DNA of 9,066 nucleotides from an uncultured Sphingomonadaceae bacterium (GTDB lineage: Bacteria; Pseudomonadota; Alphaproteobacteria; Sphingomonadales; Sphingomonadaceae), in the NCBI GenBank assembly GCA_938003725.1, contig CALKXX010000208.1:1-9066 (forward strand), given 5' to 3'. Both the position numbers and the translations under genes were made by a program. Of the stretch, positions 1-5,505 are shown piece after piece (within the stretch, counting starts at the first letter, position 1; every line of letters starts with the position of its first letter). The notes under the pieces are model-generated. The model did not search any database, was not told where the DNA came from, and saw only the letters and a list, made by a program, of their open reading frames with translations.

Positions 1-300
1 CGGCATTGCAAAAATACCGAACGCGCGCACTAGCGTTTTCATCATACCGGATCCGGCATATCGGAAAATCGCATTATAGACGCCAATGAAAAAGAATGTC
101 GGCACCATGATCAAAAGCGCGGCGAGAACGACCTTTTGTATTGCCAGATCCCAATAAACCCAGACGCCAATCCGCAAAGAATAGGCTATCCAAATAGACT
201 GGACGCATAATGTCACATCGATCAGGAAAACAATTGCTTGTTTTTGCCAGCGCGAAAGCCCGGCTATGCGTTCCAGCAATGATGTTACAAAGGCAGTCAT
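1..300 (-). CDS. FlaA1/CapD-type membrane-bound nucleotide-sugar dehydratase, N-terminal part (runs off left edge)
   Basis: The reverse strand opens with ATG at 300 and stays open for 100 codons to the window edge, beginning MTAFVTSLLERIAG. Two hydrophobic segments (about residues 22-44 and 53-75) are followed by a YNAIFRYAG-like stretch (75-83), which matches the GxY..xxRY signature between the transmembrane helices of the WbpM/CapD/FlaA1 family. Full members have about four membrane helices and then a cytoplasmic Rossmann dehydratase domain acting on UDP-GlcNAc or a related sugar; that catalytic part lies outside the window. It is divergent from ugd and shares its long intergenic region. 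No clear Shine-Dalgarno sequence precedes the start. Family membership rests on the membrane region only, so substrate and even catalytic competence cannot be judged here. Confidence 0.75.
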   Translation of the reverse strand, partial: MTAFVTSLLERIAGLSRWQKQAIVFLIDVTLCVQSIWIAYSLRIGVWVYWDLAIQKVVLAALLIMVPTFFFIGVYNAIFRYAGSGMMKTLVRAFGIFAMP

Positions 301-466
301 TATTTTGTGTATACCATGTTCCAGTGTTTTTGCACGGACCCGGGCCGGGCCGATAGCATTGCATCCGCAATTGGCAAGCTATTTCGCCTAACTCCAACAG
401 CTTGCGCTAGAGCTCGACAAATTTGCGTTAAGTCGCGGAATTCCATAATTTCTTTACGTAATGACG

Positions 467-495
467 TTAACAACATGCCAGATTCCATTTATCAT
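467..495 (+). promoter_or_regulatory. Candidate sigma70-type promoter for ugd-manA-manC
   Basis: TTAACA at 467-472 and TATCAT at 490-495 are separated by exactly 17 bp, and each matches the TTGACA/TATAAT consensus at five of six positions. Transcription would start near 502, giving an untranslated leader of roughly 95 bases before the ugd ATG. The -35 box overlaps the GTTAAC palindrome and lies a few bases downstream of TTACGTAA, so a repressor or activator site nearby is possible. This was called by eye and is not experimentally supported. Confidence 0.45.
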
Positions 496-587
496 AGGTT
501 TGCGCTGGTACTAAACTTGACCAAAATTCACGATCAGGCCAGAAGCGCGCCCTATTGTGTCTCAATCCGGGACAGTGTTTGAAAATC

Positions 588-593
588 AAAGGA
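588..593 (+). promoter_or_regulatory. Ribosome binding site that fixes the ugd start
   Basis: AAAGGA lies 5 bases before the ATG at 599. An in-frame alternative start (GTG at 557) would add 14 residues ahead of the conserved MKIAMIGSGYVG and has no such site, so 599 is preferred. Confidence 0.7.
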
Positions 594-598
594 CGAAT

Positions 599-1903
599 AT
601 GAAAATTGCAATGATTGGTTCGGGCTATGTTGGCCTTGTTTCCGGCGCTTGTTTCGCTGATTTCGGCCATCAAGTGGTCTGTGTGGACAAGGACGACAGC
701 AAGATCGACAGCCTCAACCAGAACATCATGCCCATATACGAACCTGGCCTGGCCAATCTCGTCCAACGTAACGTGGAAGGCGGCCGACTGTCATTTTCCA
801 ACGACCTAAGCACGTCGGTAAATGATTGTGATGCCGTGTTTATCGCAGTCGGCACGCCATCGCGGCGCGGCGATGGCCATGCGGATCTCAGCTATGTTTA
901 TGCCGCTAGCGAGGAGATCGCGGATGCAATTATCAAACCTACCGTTGTCGTAACGAAATCAACCGTACCTGTCGGAACCGGTGATGAGGTAGAACTCATC
1001 CTCTCCAAAAAATTGGAAAAGAGCCAGTTTGCAGTGGTTTCCAACCCAGAGTTTCTCCGCGAGGGCGCTGCTATTGGCGATTTCAAACGGCCTGACCGGA
1101 TTGTAATCGGCACAGAAGACGATTGGGCCAAGGATGTTATGAGCGAAATATACCGGCCATTATTCCTCAATGAATCTCCAATTCTTTTCACCGGCCGGCG
1201 TACCGCAGAACTCACGAAATATGCCGCCAACGCCTTTCTTGCGACCAAAATTACTTTCATAAATGAAATTGCTGACCTGTGCGAAAAAGTGGGCGCGGAC
1301 GTGCAAGAAGTGTCGCGCGGCATCGGTTTGGACAACCGTATCGGGGCAAAGTTCCTGCATGCCGGTCCCGGATATGGGGGAAGCTGTTTTCCAAAAGACA
1401 CATTGGCATTGCTGAAAACCGCGCAAGACAATGAGAGCCCTGTCCGTATCGTAGAGGCTGTGGTGCAGGTAAACGATCAACGCAAGCGAGCGATGGGCCG
1501 CAAAGTCATACAGGCATTGGGCGGCGAAGCGCGCGGCAAAAAAGTGGCGCTGCTTGGCTTGACCTTCAAGCCGAATACCGACGATATGCGGGATGCGCCG
1601 TCCATTGCCATTGCGCAAACATTGCTTGATGCAGGCGCCGAAGTGTCGGCCTATGATCCGGAAGGCATGAAGATTGCGGCCGAAATCATGCCGGATGTGG
1701 ACATGGCCAAAACTAGCTTGGACGCCACAAAAGATGCTGATGCAGTGGTGATCGTCACCGAATGGGATGTATTCCGCGCGCTGGACCTGAATGAAATGTC
1801 TTCAACTATGGCGGGCAACATATTGGTTGATCTACGAAATATCTATAATAGTGTTGATGTCGCCAAAACCGGCCTTTCCTATTCCAGCATTGGGCGCAGC
1901 TAG
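599..1903 (+). CDS. ugd: UDP-glucose 6-dehydrogenase
   Basis: This 434-residue cytoplasmic enzyme oxidises UDP-glucose twice, with 2 NAD+, to UDP-glucuronate. The N-terminal Rossmann domain starts at once with GSGYVG (residues 7-12) and has the acidic ribose-binding Asp30. NPEFLREG (149-156) and the ELTKYAAN stretch with Lys207 and Asn211 match the family's active-site residues. GPGYGGSCFPKD carries the catalytic Cys263 and Asp267, and GLTFKPNTDD (320-329) opens the C-terminal UDP-binding domain. Length is typical of bacterial Ugd. GSCFPKDT rather than GGHCIAVDP separates it from the WecC-type paralogue at 5506. It is the first gene of the ugd-manA-manC operon; manA follows after 18 bases in the same reading frame, separated only by the amber stop. 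Its product is also the substrate of the epimerase at 6829. All key residues are present. Confidence 0.95.
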   Translation: MKIAMIGSGYVGLVSGACFADFGHQVVCVDKDDSKIDSLNQNIMPIYEPGLANLVQRNVEGGRLSFSNDLSTSVNDCDAVFIAVGTPSRRGDGHADLSYVYAASEEIADAIIKPTVVVTKSTVPVGTGDEVELILSKKLEKSQFAVVSNPEFLREGAAIGDFKRPDRIVIGTEDDWAKDVMSEIYRPLFLNESPILFTGRRTAELTKYAANAFLATKITFINEIADLCEKVGADVQEVSRGIGLDNRIGAKFLHAGPGYGGSCFPKDTLALLKTAQDNESPVRIVEAVVQVNDQRKRAMGRKVIQALGGEARGKKVALLGLTFKPNTDDMRDAPSIAIAQTLLDAGAEVSAYDPEGMKIAAEIMPDVDMAKTSLDATKDADAVVIVTEWDVFRALDLNEMSSTMAGNILVDLRNIYNSVDVAKTGLSYSSIGRS

Positions 1904-1910
1904 GAGTTCA

Positions 1911-1925
1911 ATGGCCTCGTCATGA
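1911..1925 (+). promoter_or_regulatory. Four-codon leader ORF coupled to the manA start
   Basis: The strong AGGAG (1902-1906), which overlaps the ugd amber stop, sits 4 bases before an ATG at 1911 that encodes only Met-Ala-Ser-Ser and then TGA. That TGA overlaps the manA ATG as ATGA (1922-1925). The same AGGAG is 15 bases from the manA ATG, which is longer than usual. Ribosomes may therefore initiate on the mini-ORF and restart at manA, or the site may serve manA directly and inefficiently. The arrangement is read directly from the sequence; its function is inferred. Confidence 0.4.
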
Positions 1926-2725
1926 AACTGCGTCAGAAAAAAATATCCAAACCCTGGGGACAGACCACATTGCCGGAAATATTCGGTGGCGCTCAGAAAA
2001 AGAAAATTGGCGAAATTTGGTTCCAGCCACCTCAAGGCATCACTTTGGGTTTGATGACCAAATATTTGTTCACCAGCGAAAAACTGTCCATTCAGGTTCA
2101 TCCAAATGAACGGATCGCCCGCCGGCAAGGCTATCGGACCGGCAAAGAAGAATGTTGGTATATATTGGATGCAGACCCAGATGCGGTCATGGGTCTGGGT
2201 TTGAAAAAAGAGGTGAGCGCAGCCAAATTACGCGCGGCCATAGCATGCGACCAAATCGAAGCGTTGATGGACTGGAAACCTGCCAAGGCGGGGGATTTTT
2301 TCTATGTACCCGCGGGCACGATTCACGCGATCGGGCCGGGCATTACATTGATCGAAATTCAGCAAAATCTGGATATCACCTATCGGCTATTCGATTATGG
2401 GCGCGGACGTGAACTGCATCTGGACGAGGCCATTGAGGCGGCAACAACCGGCCCCTATGATCACGCCAATTTTTGTGAAGTGCCGGCAAAAGAATCGGCA
2501 ACCCTGATTGATGGTCCGCATTTCCGGGTGTTCCAACTCGTGGGCAGCGACCCCGCTATCATTGCGTCCGTGAAAGCATCTGAATGGCAGATCATACCAC
2601 TAGAGGGTGTGATCACGGCGCGGGCCAAGAAAATCCTGCCCGGACAATGCGGCGTTGCGACCAAAGTGGGCGACATTGATCTGACCGAAAATGTGCGAGC
2701 AATCATTGCTTGCAGCATGAAATGA
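1922..2725 (+). CDS. manA: Mannose-6-phosphate isomerase, class I, short cupin form
   Basis: This 267-residue zinc-dependent cupin interconverts fructose-6-phosphate and mannose-6-phosphate, the entry step to GDP-mannose. Near the N-terminus are KPWG (10-13) and GEIWF (30-34). The metal-site motifs follow: QVHPNE with His60, KEECWY with Glu77, and GTIHAIG with His135; YRLFDYGR (154-161) adds the active-site Arg region. The protein is shorter than the roughly 390-residue E. coli ManA and resembles the compact form of many alphaproteobacteria and Firmicutes. The ATG at 1922 is used because the upstream in-frame codons run straight back to the ugd stop. Its last codons overlap manC by ATGA (2722-2725), so the two are probably translationally coupled and work consecutively apart from the phosphomannomutase step, which is not encoded here. 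Confidence 0.9.
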   Translation: MKLRQKKISKPWGQTTLPEIFGGAQKKKIGEIWFQPPQGITLGLMTKYLFTSEKLSIQVHPNERIARRQGYRTGKEECWYILDADPDAVMGLGLKKEVSAAKLRAAIACDQIEALMDWKPAKAGDFFYVPAGTIHAIGPGITLIEIQQNLDITYRLFDYGRGRELHLDEAIEAATTGPYDHANFCEVPAKESATLIDGPHFRVFQLVGSDPAIIASVKASEWQIIPLEGVITARAKKILPGQCGVATKVGDIDLTENVRAIIACSMK

Positions 2726-3801
2726 CCGACAATGCGGATATAGATCAGAGGATCGTTCCAGTGGTCCTTTCCGGCGGATCAGGAACCCGGCTCTGGCCGA
2801 TTTCAACCGAAGGCCGGCCAAAACAGTTTCTGGAACTTCTGGGACCGCAAACCCTGTTCCAACTGACCTTGCAACGTTGCTCCAACACTGACCTGTTTGC
2901 GCCGCCTGTGATTGTAGGCAGCGAGGCACATCGACAATTGCTGCAGGATCAAATTGAAGAAATTGGCTCTGAAGCAGCTGCTGTCATATTGGAACCTTGC
3001 GCCCGTAATACCGCGCCGGCGATCGCTCTGGCCGCTTTGGCTTGTGAAGACCCACAATCCTTGCTGCTCGTGATGCCAAGCGACCATATTATCGCCAATG
3101 TTGATATATTTCTTGATGCCGTCATGCAATCCACCGCTATGGCCAAGGCGCGCTGGCTGGTCACTTTTGGAATTCAACCGACTGGCCCTGAAACAGGCTA
3201 TGGATATCTCCAGCGCGGCGAGGAAATATTTGGCAGTAGTGAAAGTTTCGCAGCCAAACGGTTTGTTGAAAAACCCAATAGTGAGAATGCCGAAAAAATG
3301 CTCTCAGATGGCGGTTATTTCTGGAATGCCGGTATTTTTCTATTTCGCGCGGATAGCTACCTGAGTGCATTGGGAACATATGCACCCGAAATGCTGGCAG
3401 CAGCAAGAATGGCGATGGAGAAATCGGAGCGCATTGGATCGGAAATACTGCCGGATGCGGAAAGCTTTGCAGCCGCCCCGTCTGACTCCATCGACTATGC
3501 GATCATGGAGCGTGCCAAAAAAGTTGCACTTACGCCCATCGATCCCGGCTGGTCCGATGTCGGCAGTTGGGACTCACTTTATGATGCCAGCCTCAAGGAT
3601 GATCAGAATAATAGCGAAAAGGGTGAGATAGTAGCTGTCAATTCCAAAGGAAATTTGATCCATTCTGATGAGCTAGAGATTGTGACCTATGGCTTGGAAG
3701 ATATGATTGTTGTCGCCAAGGGCAAAAAAGTCATGATCTTGCCGCGCGGCCAATCACAGAATGTCAAAAAGATACTCGAGCAACGCCAACAGGATGACTA
3801 G
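2722..3801 (+). CDS. manC: Mannose-1-phosphate guanylyltransferase (GDP-mannose pyrophosphorylase)
   Basis: This 359-residue enzyme makes GDP-mannose from mannose-1-phosphate and GTP. The nucleotidyltransferase signature GGSGTRLWP lies at 18-26, followed by GRPKQFL (31-37). Further family motifs are MPSDH (118-122), GYGYLQRG (159-166), FVEKP (181-185), WNAGIF (201-206) and SIDYAIME (256-263). It stops after the nucleotidyltransferase and short left-handed beta-helix region, so it lacks the C-terminal isomerase cupin of the bifunctional AlgA/ManC type; that activity is the separate manA upstream. ATG 2722, overlapping the manA stop, is chosen over an in-frame TTG at 2710 because the ATGA overlap is standard for coupling and the extra residues are not conserved-looking. 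Its stop shares CTAG with the convergent membrane-protein gene. GDP-mannose may be used directly or converted to fucose or rhamnose derivatives by genes elsewhere. Confidence 0.93.
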   Translation: MTDNADIDQRIVPVVLSGGSGTRLWPISTEGRPKQFLELLGPQTLFQLTLQRCSNTDLFAPPVIVGSEAHRQLLQDQIEEIGSEAAAVILEPCARNTAPAIALAALACEDPQSLLLVMPSDHIIANVDIFLDAVMQSTAMAKARWLVTFGIQPTGPETGYGYLQRGEEIFGSSESFAAKRFVEKPNSENAEKMLSDGGYFWNAGIFLFRADSYLSALGTYAPEMLAAARMAMEKSERIGSEILPDAESFAAAPSDSIDYAIMERAKKVALTPIDPGWSDVGSWDSLYDASLKDDQNNSEKGEIVAVNSKGNLIHSDELEIVTYGLEDMIVVAKGKKVMILPRGQSQNVKKILEQRQQDD

Positions 3802-4148
3802 TCTGCATTCGGGCCGTCTTCTTGTTTTTCACCAATCAACCAGCCCGGCCAAAATCGGGCGACCAAAAGCAATATCGTTGGCAGCGCCATCGTATTTGCA
3901 ATATCGCTATAAAGTTCGCGCATGAACGGCTCGAAGAACCTTTCGACCGGCGCTAGCGCCCGATAATCTGCATATTCGTTGATGACCGATGCAATTAACA
4001 CAGCCAACCAAGGCAACGGGTGTGCCACAGATCGGCGGATGACCAGCGCGACAGAAAATTGGATCAATACCGCAGCATAAATATGGAGAGAATCCCGATC
4101 GAGACCGGAAATCTCTGCCAGCCAGAATTTGATTTCATACCATTCCAT
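3798..4148 (-). CDS. Small VanZ-like integral membrane protein, function unknown
   Basis: The predicted product is 116 residues with three hydrophobic segments at about 21-37, 44-58 and 83-103, and a charged C-terminus. I do not recognise it as a named gene. The spacing of polar residues resembles the VanZ-like family: Asp-x-Leu-His at the start of helix 1 (His22), Asn-Glu-Tyr-x-Asp at the end of helix 2 (Glu58, Asp61), and Ser-Asp-Ile-x-Asn-Thr leading into helix 3 (Asp82, Asn85). The ATG at 4148 gives a compact N-terminus; an in-frame ATG at 4169 would add 7 residues and a TTG at 4226 would add 26, and none has a good ribosome binding site. It is convergent with manC (4-bp overlap) and divergent from wecB. 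VanZ-like proteins occur in some envelope and exopolysaccharide loci, so a role in polymer export or lipid-linked steps is possible but unproven. Confidence 0.6.
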   Translation of the reverse strand: MEWYEIKFWLAEISGLDRDSLHIYAAVLIQFSVALVIRRSVAHPLPWLAVLIASVINEYADYRALAPVERFFEPFMRELYSDIANTMALPTILLLVARFWPGWLIGEKQEDGPNAD

Positions 4149-4247
4149 TTGATCCGAGTGAACGAGCATTGCCGCCCCGTCAACGCACAACTCTTCTGGG
4201 CGTAAAATTATGAAATTCTTAGCCAAAAGCTGCTAGCAAAAAACCCT
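4149..4247. promoter_or_regulatory. Divergent spacer with weak -10-like elements on both strands
   Basis: About 100 AT-leaning bases separate the small membrane protein from wecB. TAAAAT (4203-4208) could be a -10 box toward wecB, and CATAAT read on the minus strand (4212-4207) could serve the membrane protein. Neither has a convincing -35 at 16-18 bp. A palindrome TGCTAGCA lies at 4231-4238, just upstream of wecB. If the minus-strand -10 is real, it favours the membrane-protein starts at 4169 or 4148 over the more distal TTG. Confidence 0.25.
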
Positions 4248-5393
4248 ATGAGCAACAGTATATCAGGCAAACCAAAAGTCGTCGTTATCTTTGGCACCCG
4301 GCCGGAAGCGATTAAGCTGTTTCCGGTTGTGAGGGCCCTTTCAGCTCGGCAGAATATTGAGACAATAACCTGCGTTACGGCCCAACACCGCGAGATGCTT
4401 GATCAGGTGTTAGAGATTGCAGAAATTGAACCACAATATGACTTGGACTTGATGCGCGCGGATCAAAGCCTCGACGAGCTGACCGCCCGTCTTTTACAAG
4501 CAATCGGCAAAACCCTGGATGAAGCGAAGCCGCAGAGAGTTATTGTACAAGGTGACACCGCCACCGCGATGTGCGGCGCATTGGCTGCCTATTATCGCAA
4601 GATTCCGGTCAGTCATGTTGAGGCAGGGTTGCGCAGCTACAATATCTATCATCCATGGCCCGAAGAGGTGAATCGCAAGATTATTGGAACGATCGCGGAT
4701 CAACATTTTGCGCCGACAGAAACATCCGCCGACGCATTGCGCAAAGAGAATATTAGTGATCAACAAATCAGTATCACCGGAAATACAGTGATTGATGCTT
4801 TGCTTGCTACGGCAAAAAAAACAGAAAAAGATCAGAATTTATCTGAAGTGCTAAGTCCCTATATTGAGAAGTTTTCTGACAAAAAAATTATCGGCGTGAC
4901 CAGTCATCGGCGAGAGAATTTTGGCGATGGATTGACCAATATCGCCGGTGCGCTGCGAGAAATTGCAAACCGTGACGATGTCGCGTTGATTTTCCCGGTT
5001 CATCTAAATCCCAATGTCCGCGCGATCATGAACGAAGCGCTAGGGGGACTCGACAATGTCGCAATGGTTGAGCCTTTGGACTATCCTGATTTTGTTAGAC
5101 TTTTGAACATTTGCGAGTTCATGCTCACCGACAGCGGCGGCGTGCAGGAAGAAGCGCCTGCGCTGGGCAAACCGGTCTTGGTCATGCGGGACACGACGGA
5201 AAGACCGGAAGGCGTAGAGGCCGGAACAGCAAAACTTGTCGGAACAGATAAAGAATTGATAGTCAGAGAAGCCAATAAGCTACTTGATAATAAACAATAT
5301 TATGATTCTATGGCAAAAGCTCACAATCCGTTTGGAGATGGCAACGCAAGCGAACGGATTGCCGACATTGTGGTTGGCGACCTGACGCCCTGA
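4248..5393 (+). CDS. wecB: UDP-N-acetylglucosamine 2-epimerase, non-hydrolysing
   Basis: This 381-residue cytoplasmic enzyme of the GT-B-fold epimerase family interconverts UDP-GlcNAc and UDP-ManNAc. FGTRPEAIKLFPV begins at residue 15. QGDTATAMCG contains Asp103, HVEAGLRS has Glu125, PWPEEVNR has Glu139 and SHRREN has His220; these align with the Asp95, Glu117, Glu131 and His213 known to matter in E. coli WecB. PVHLNP (250-255), TDSGGVQEEAP (294-304) and RDTTERPEG (314-322) complete the UDP-binding half. Length is normal for the non-hydrolysing bacterial type, and nothing suggests the hydrolysing NeuC/SiaA type. The start has no obvious Shine-Dalgarno sequence, only an A-run ahead of it. wecC lies 112 bases downstream on the same strand and uses its product, which strongly supports the assignment. 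It is the first gene of the second plus-strand group. Confidence 0.94.
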   Translation: MSNSISGKPKVVVIFGTRPEAIKLFPVVRALSARQNIETITCVTAQHREMLDQVLEIAEIEPQYDLDLMRADQSLDELTARLLQAIGKTLDEAKPQRVIVQGDTATAMCGALAAYYRKIPVSHVEAGLRSYNIYHPWPEEVNRKIIGTIADQHFAPTETSADALRKENISDQQISITGNTVIDALLATAKKTEKDQNLSEVLSPYIEKFSDKKIIGVTSHRRENFGDGLTNIAGALREIANRDDVALIFPVHLNPNVRAIMNEALGGLDNVAMVEPLDYPDFVRLLNICEFMLTDSGGVQEEAPALGKPVLVMRDTTERPEGVEAGTAKLVGTDKELIVREANKLLDNKQYYDSMAKAHNPFGDGNASERIADIVVGDLTP

Positions 5394-5505
5394 GAAGGCC
5401 GACAAAACCATTATCCCGGTTACCGAATTATTTACGATATTCGGCTAGTCAATAACCTGAAATTTCTGCGCCTTTGGTTGGCGCTGATCAGGAGAATGAA
5501 CCGCG
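5394..5505 (+). other. wecB-wecC spacer with two short inverted repeats
   Basis: This 112-bp gap is longer than the other gaps within the operons. CCGAAT/ATTCGG form 6-bp arms around a 10-base loop (5423-5444), and GCGCC/GGCGC form a 5-bp GC stem with a 7-base loop (5468-5484), ending five bases before the wecC ribosome binding site. Neither is followed by a T-run, so neither is a typical terminator. They could tune RNA stability or wecC translation, or be chance. Confidence 0.3.
5490..5495 (+). promoter_or_regulatory. Ribosome binding site of wecC
   Basis: AGGAGA lies 10 bases before the wecC ATG at 5506. A nearer ATG at 5496 directly abuts the site and is out of frame, so it is unlikely to be used; it supports 5506 as the start. 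Confidence 0.6.

Larger units (their letters stand above)
301..598. other. Divergent intergenic region between the FlaA1-like gene and ugd
   Basis: These roughly 300 bases separate two divergently read polysaccharide genes and should carry the promoters for both. Visible items are the palindromes TTACGTAA (454-461) and GTTAAC (466-471), a sigma70-like promoter candidate reading right (467-495), and the ugd ribosome binding site (588-593). Small open frames exist on both strands but lack ribosome binding sites and recognisable content; one on the minus strand (488 to 300) ends in TAATG overlapping the FlaA1-like start. I see no rho-independent terminator and no structured RNA. Confidence 0.6.

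Noticed and set aside
307..582. 91-codon plus-strand open frame upstream of ugd
   Set aside because: It has no ribosome site, contains the candidate promoter and lacks recognisable features; it is better read as intergenic.
557..598. Upstream GTG start for ugd adding 14 residues
   Set aside because: AAAGGA is ideally placed for the ATG at 599, and the family begins at MKIxxIGxGYVG.
898..1618. Long open frames antisense to ugd
   Set aside because: They mirror the coding pattern of a well-conserved dehydrogenase, have no ribosome sites and show no recognisable protein features.
2710..2721. TTG start for manC
   Set aside because: The ATGA overlap with the manA stop at 2722-2725 is the more usual coupled start, and the four extra residues are not family-like.
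3949..3960. Perfect 12-bp palindrome GGCGCTAGCGCC
   Set aside because: It sits inside the small membrane-protein gene, has no loop or partner copy seen in the window, and is explained by Arg-Ala-Leu-Ala codons.
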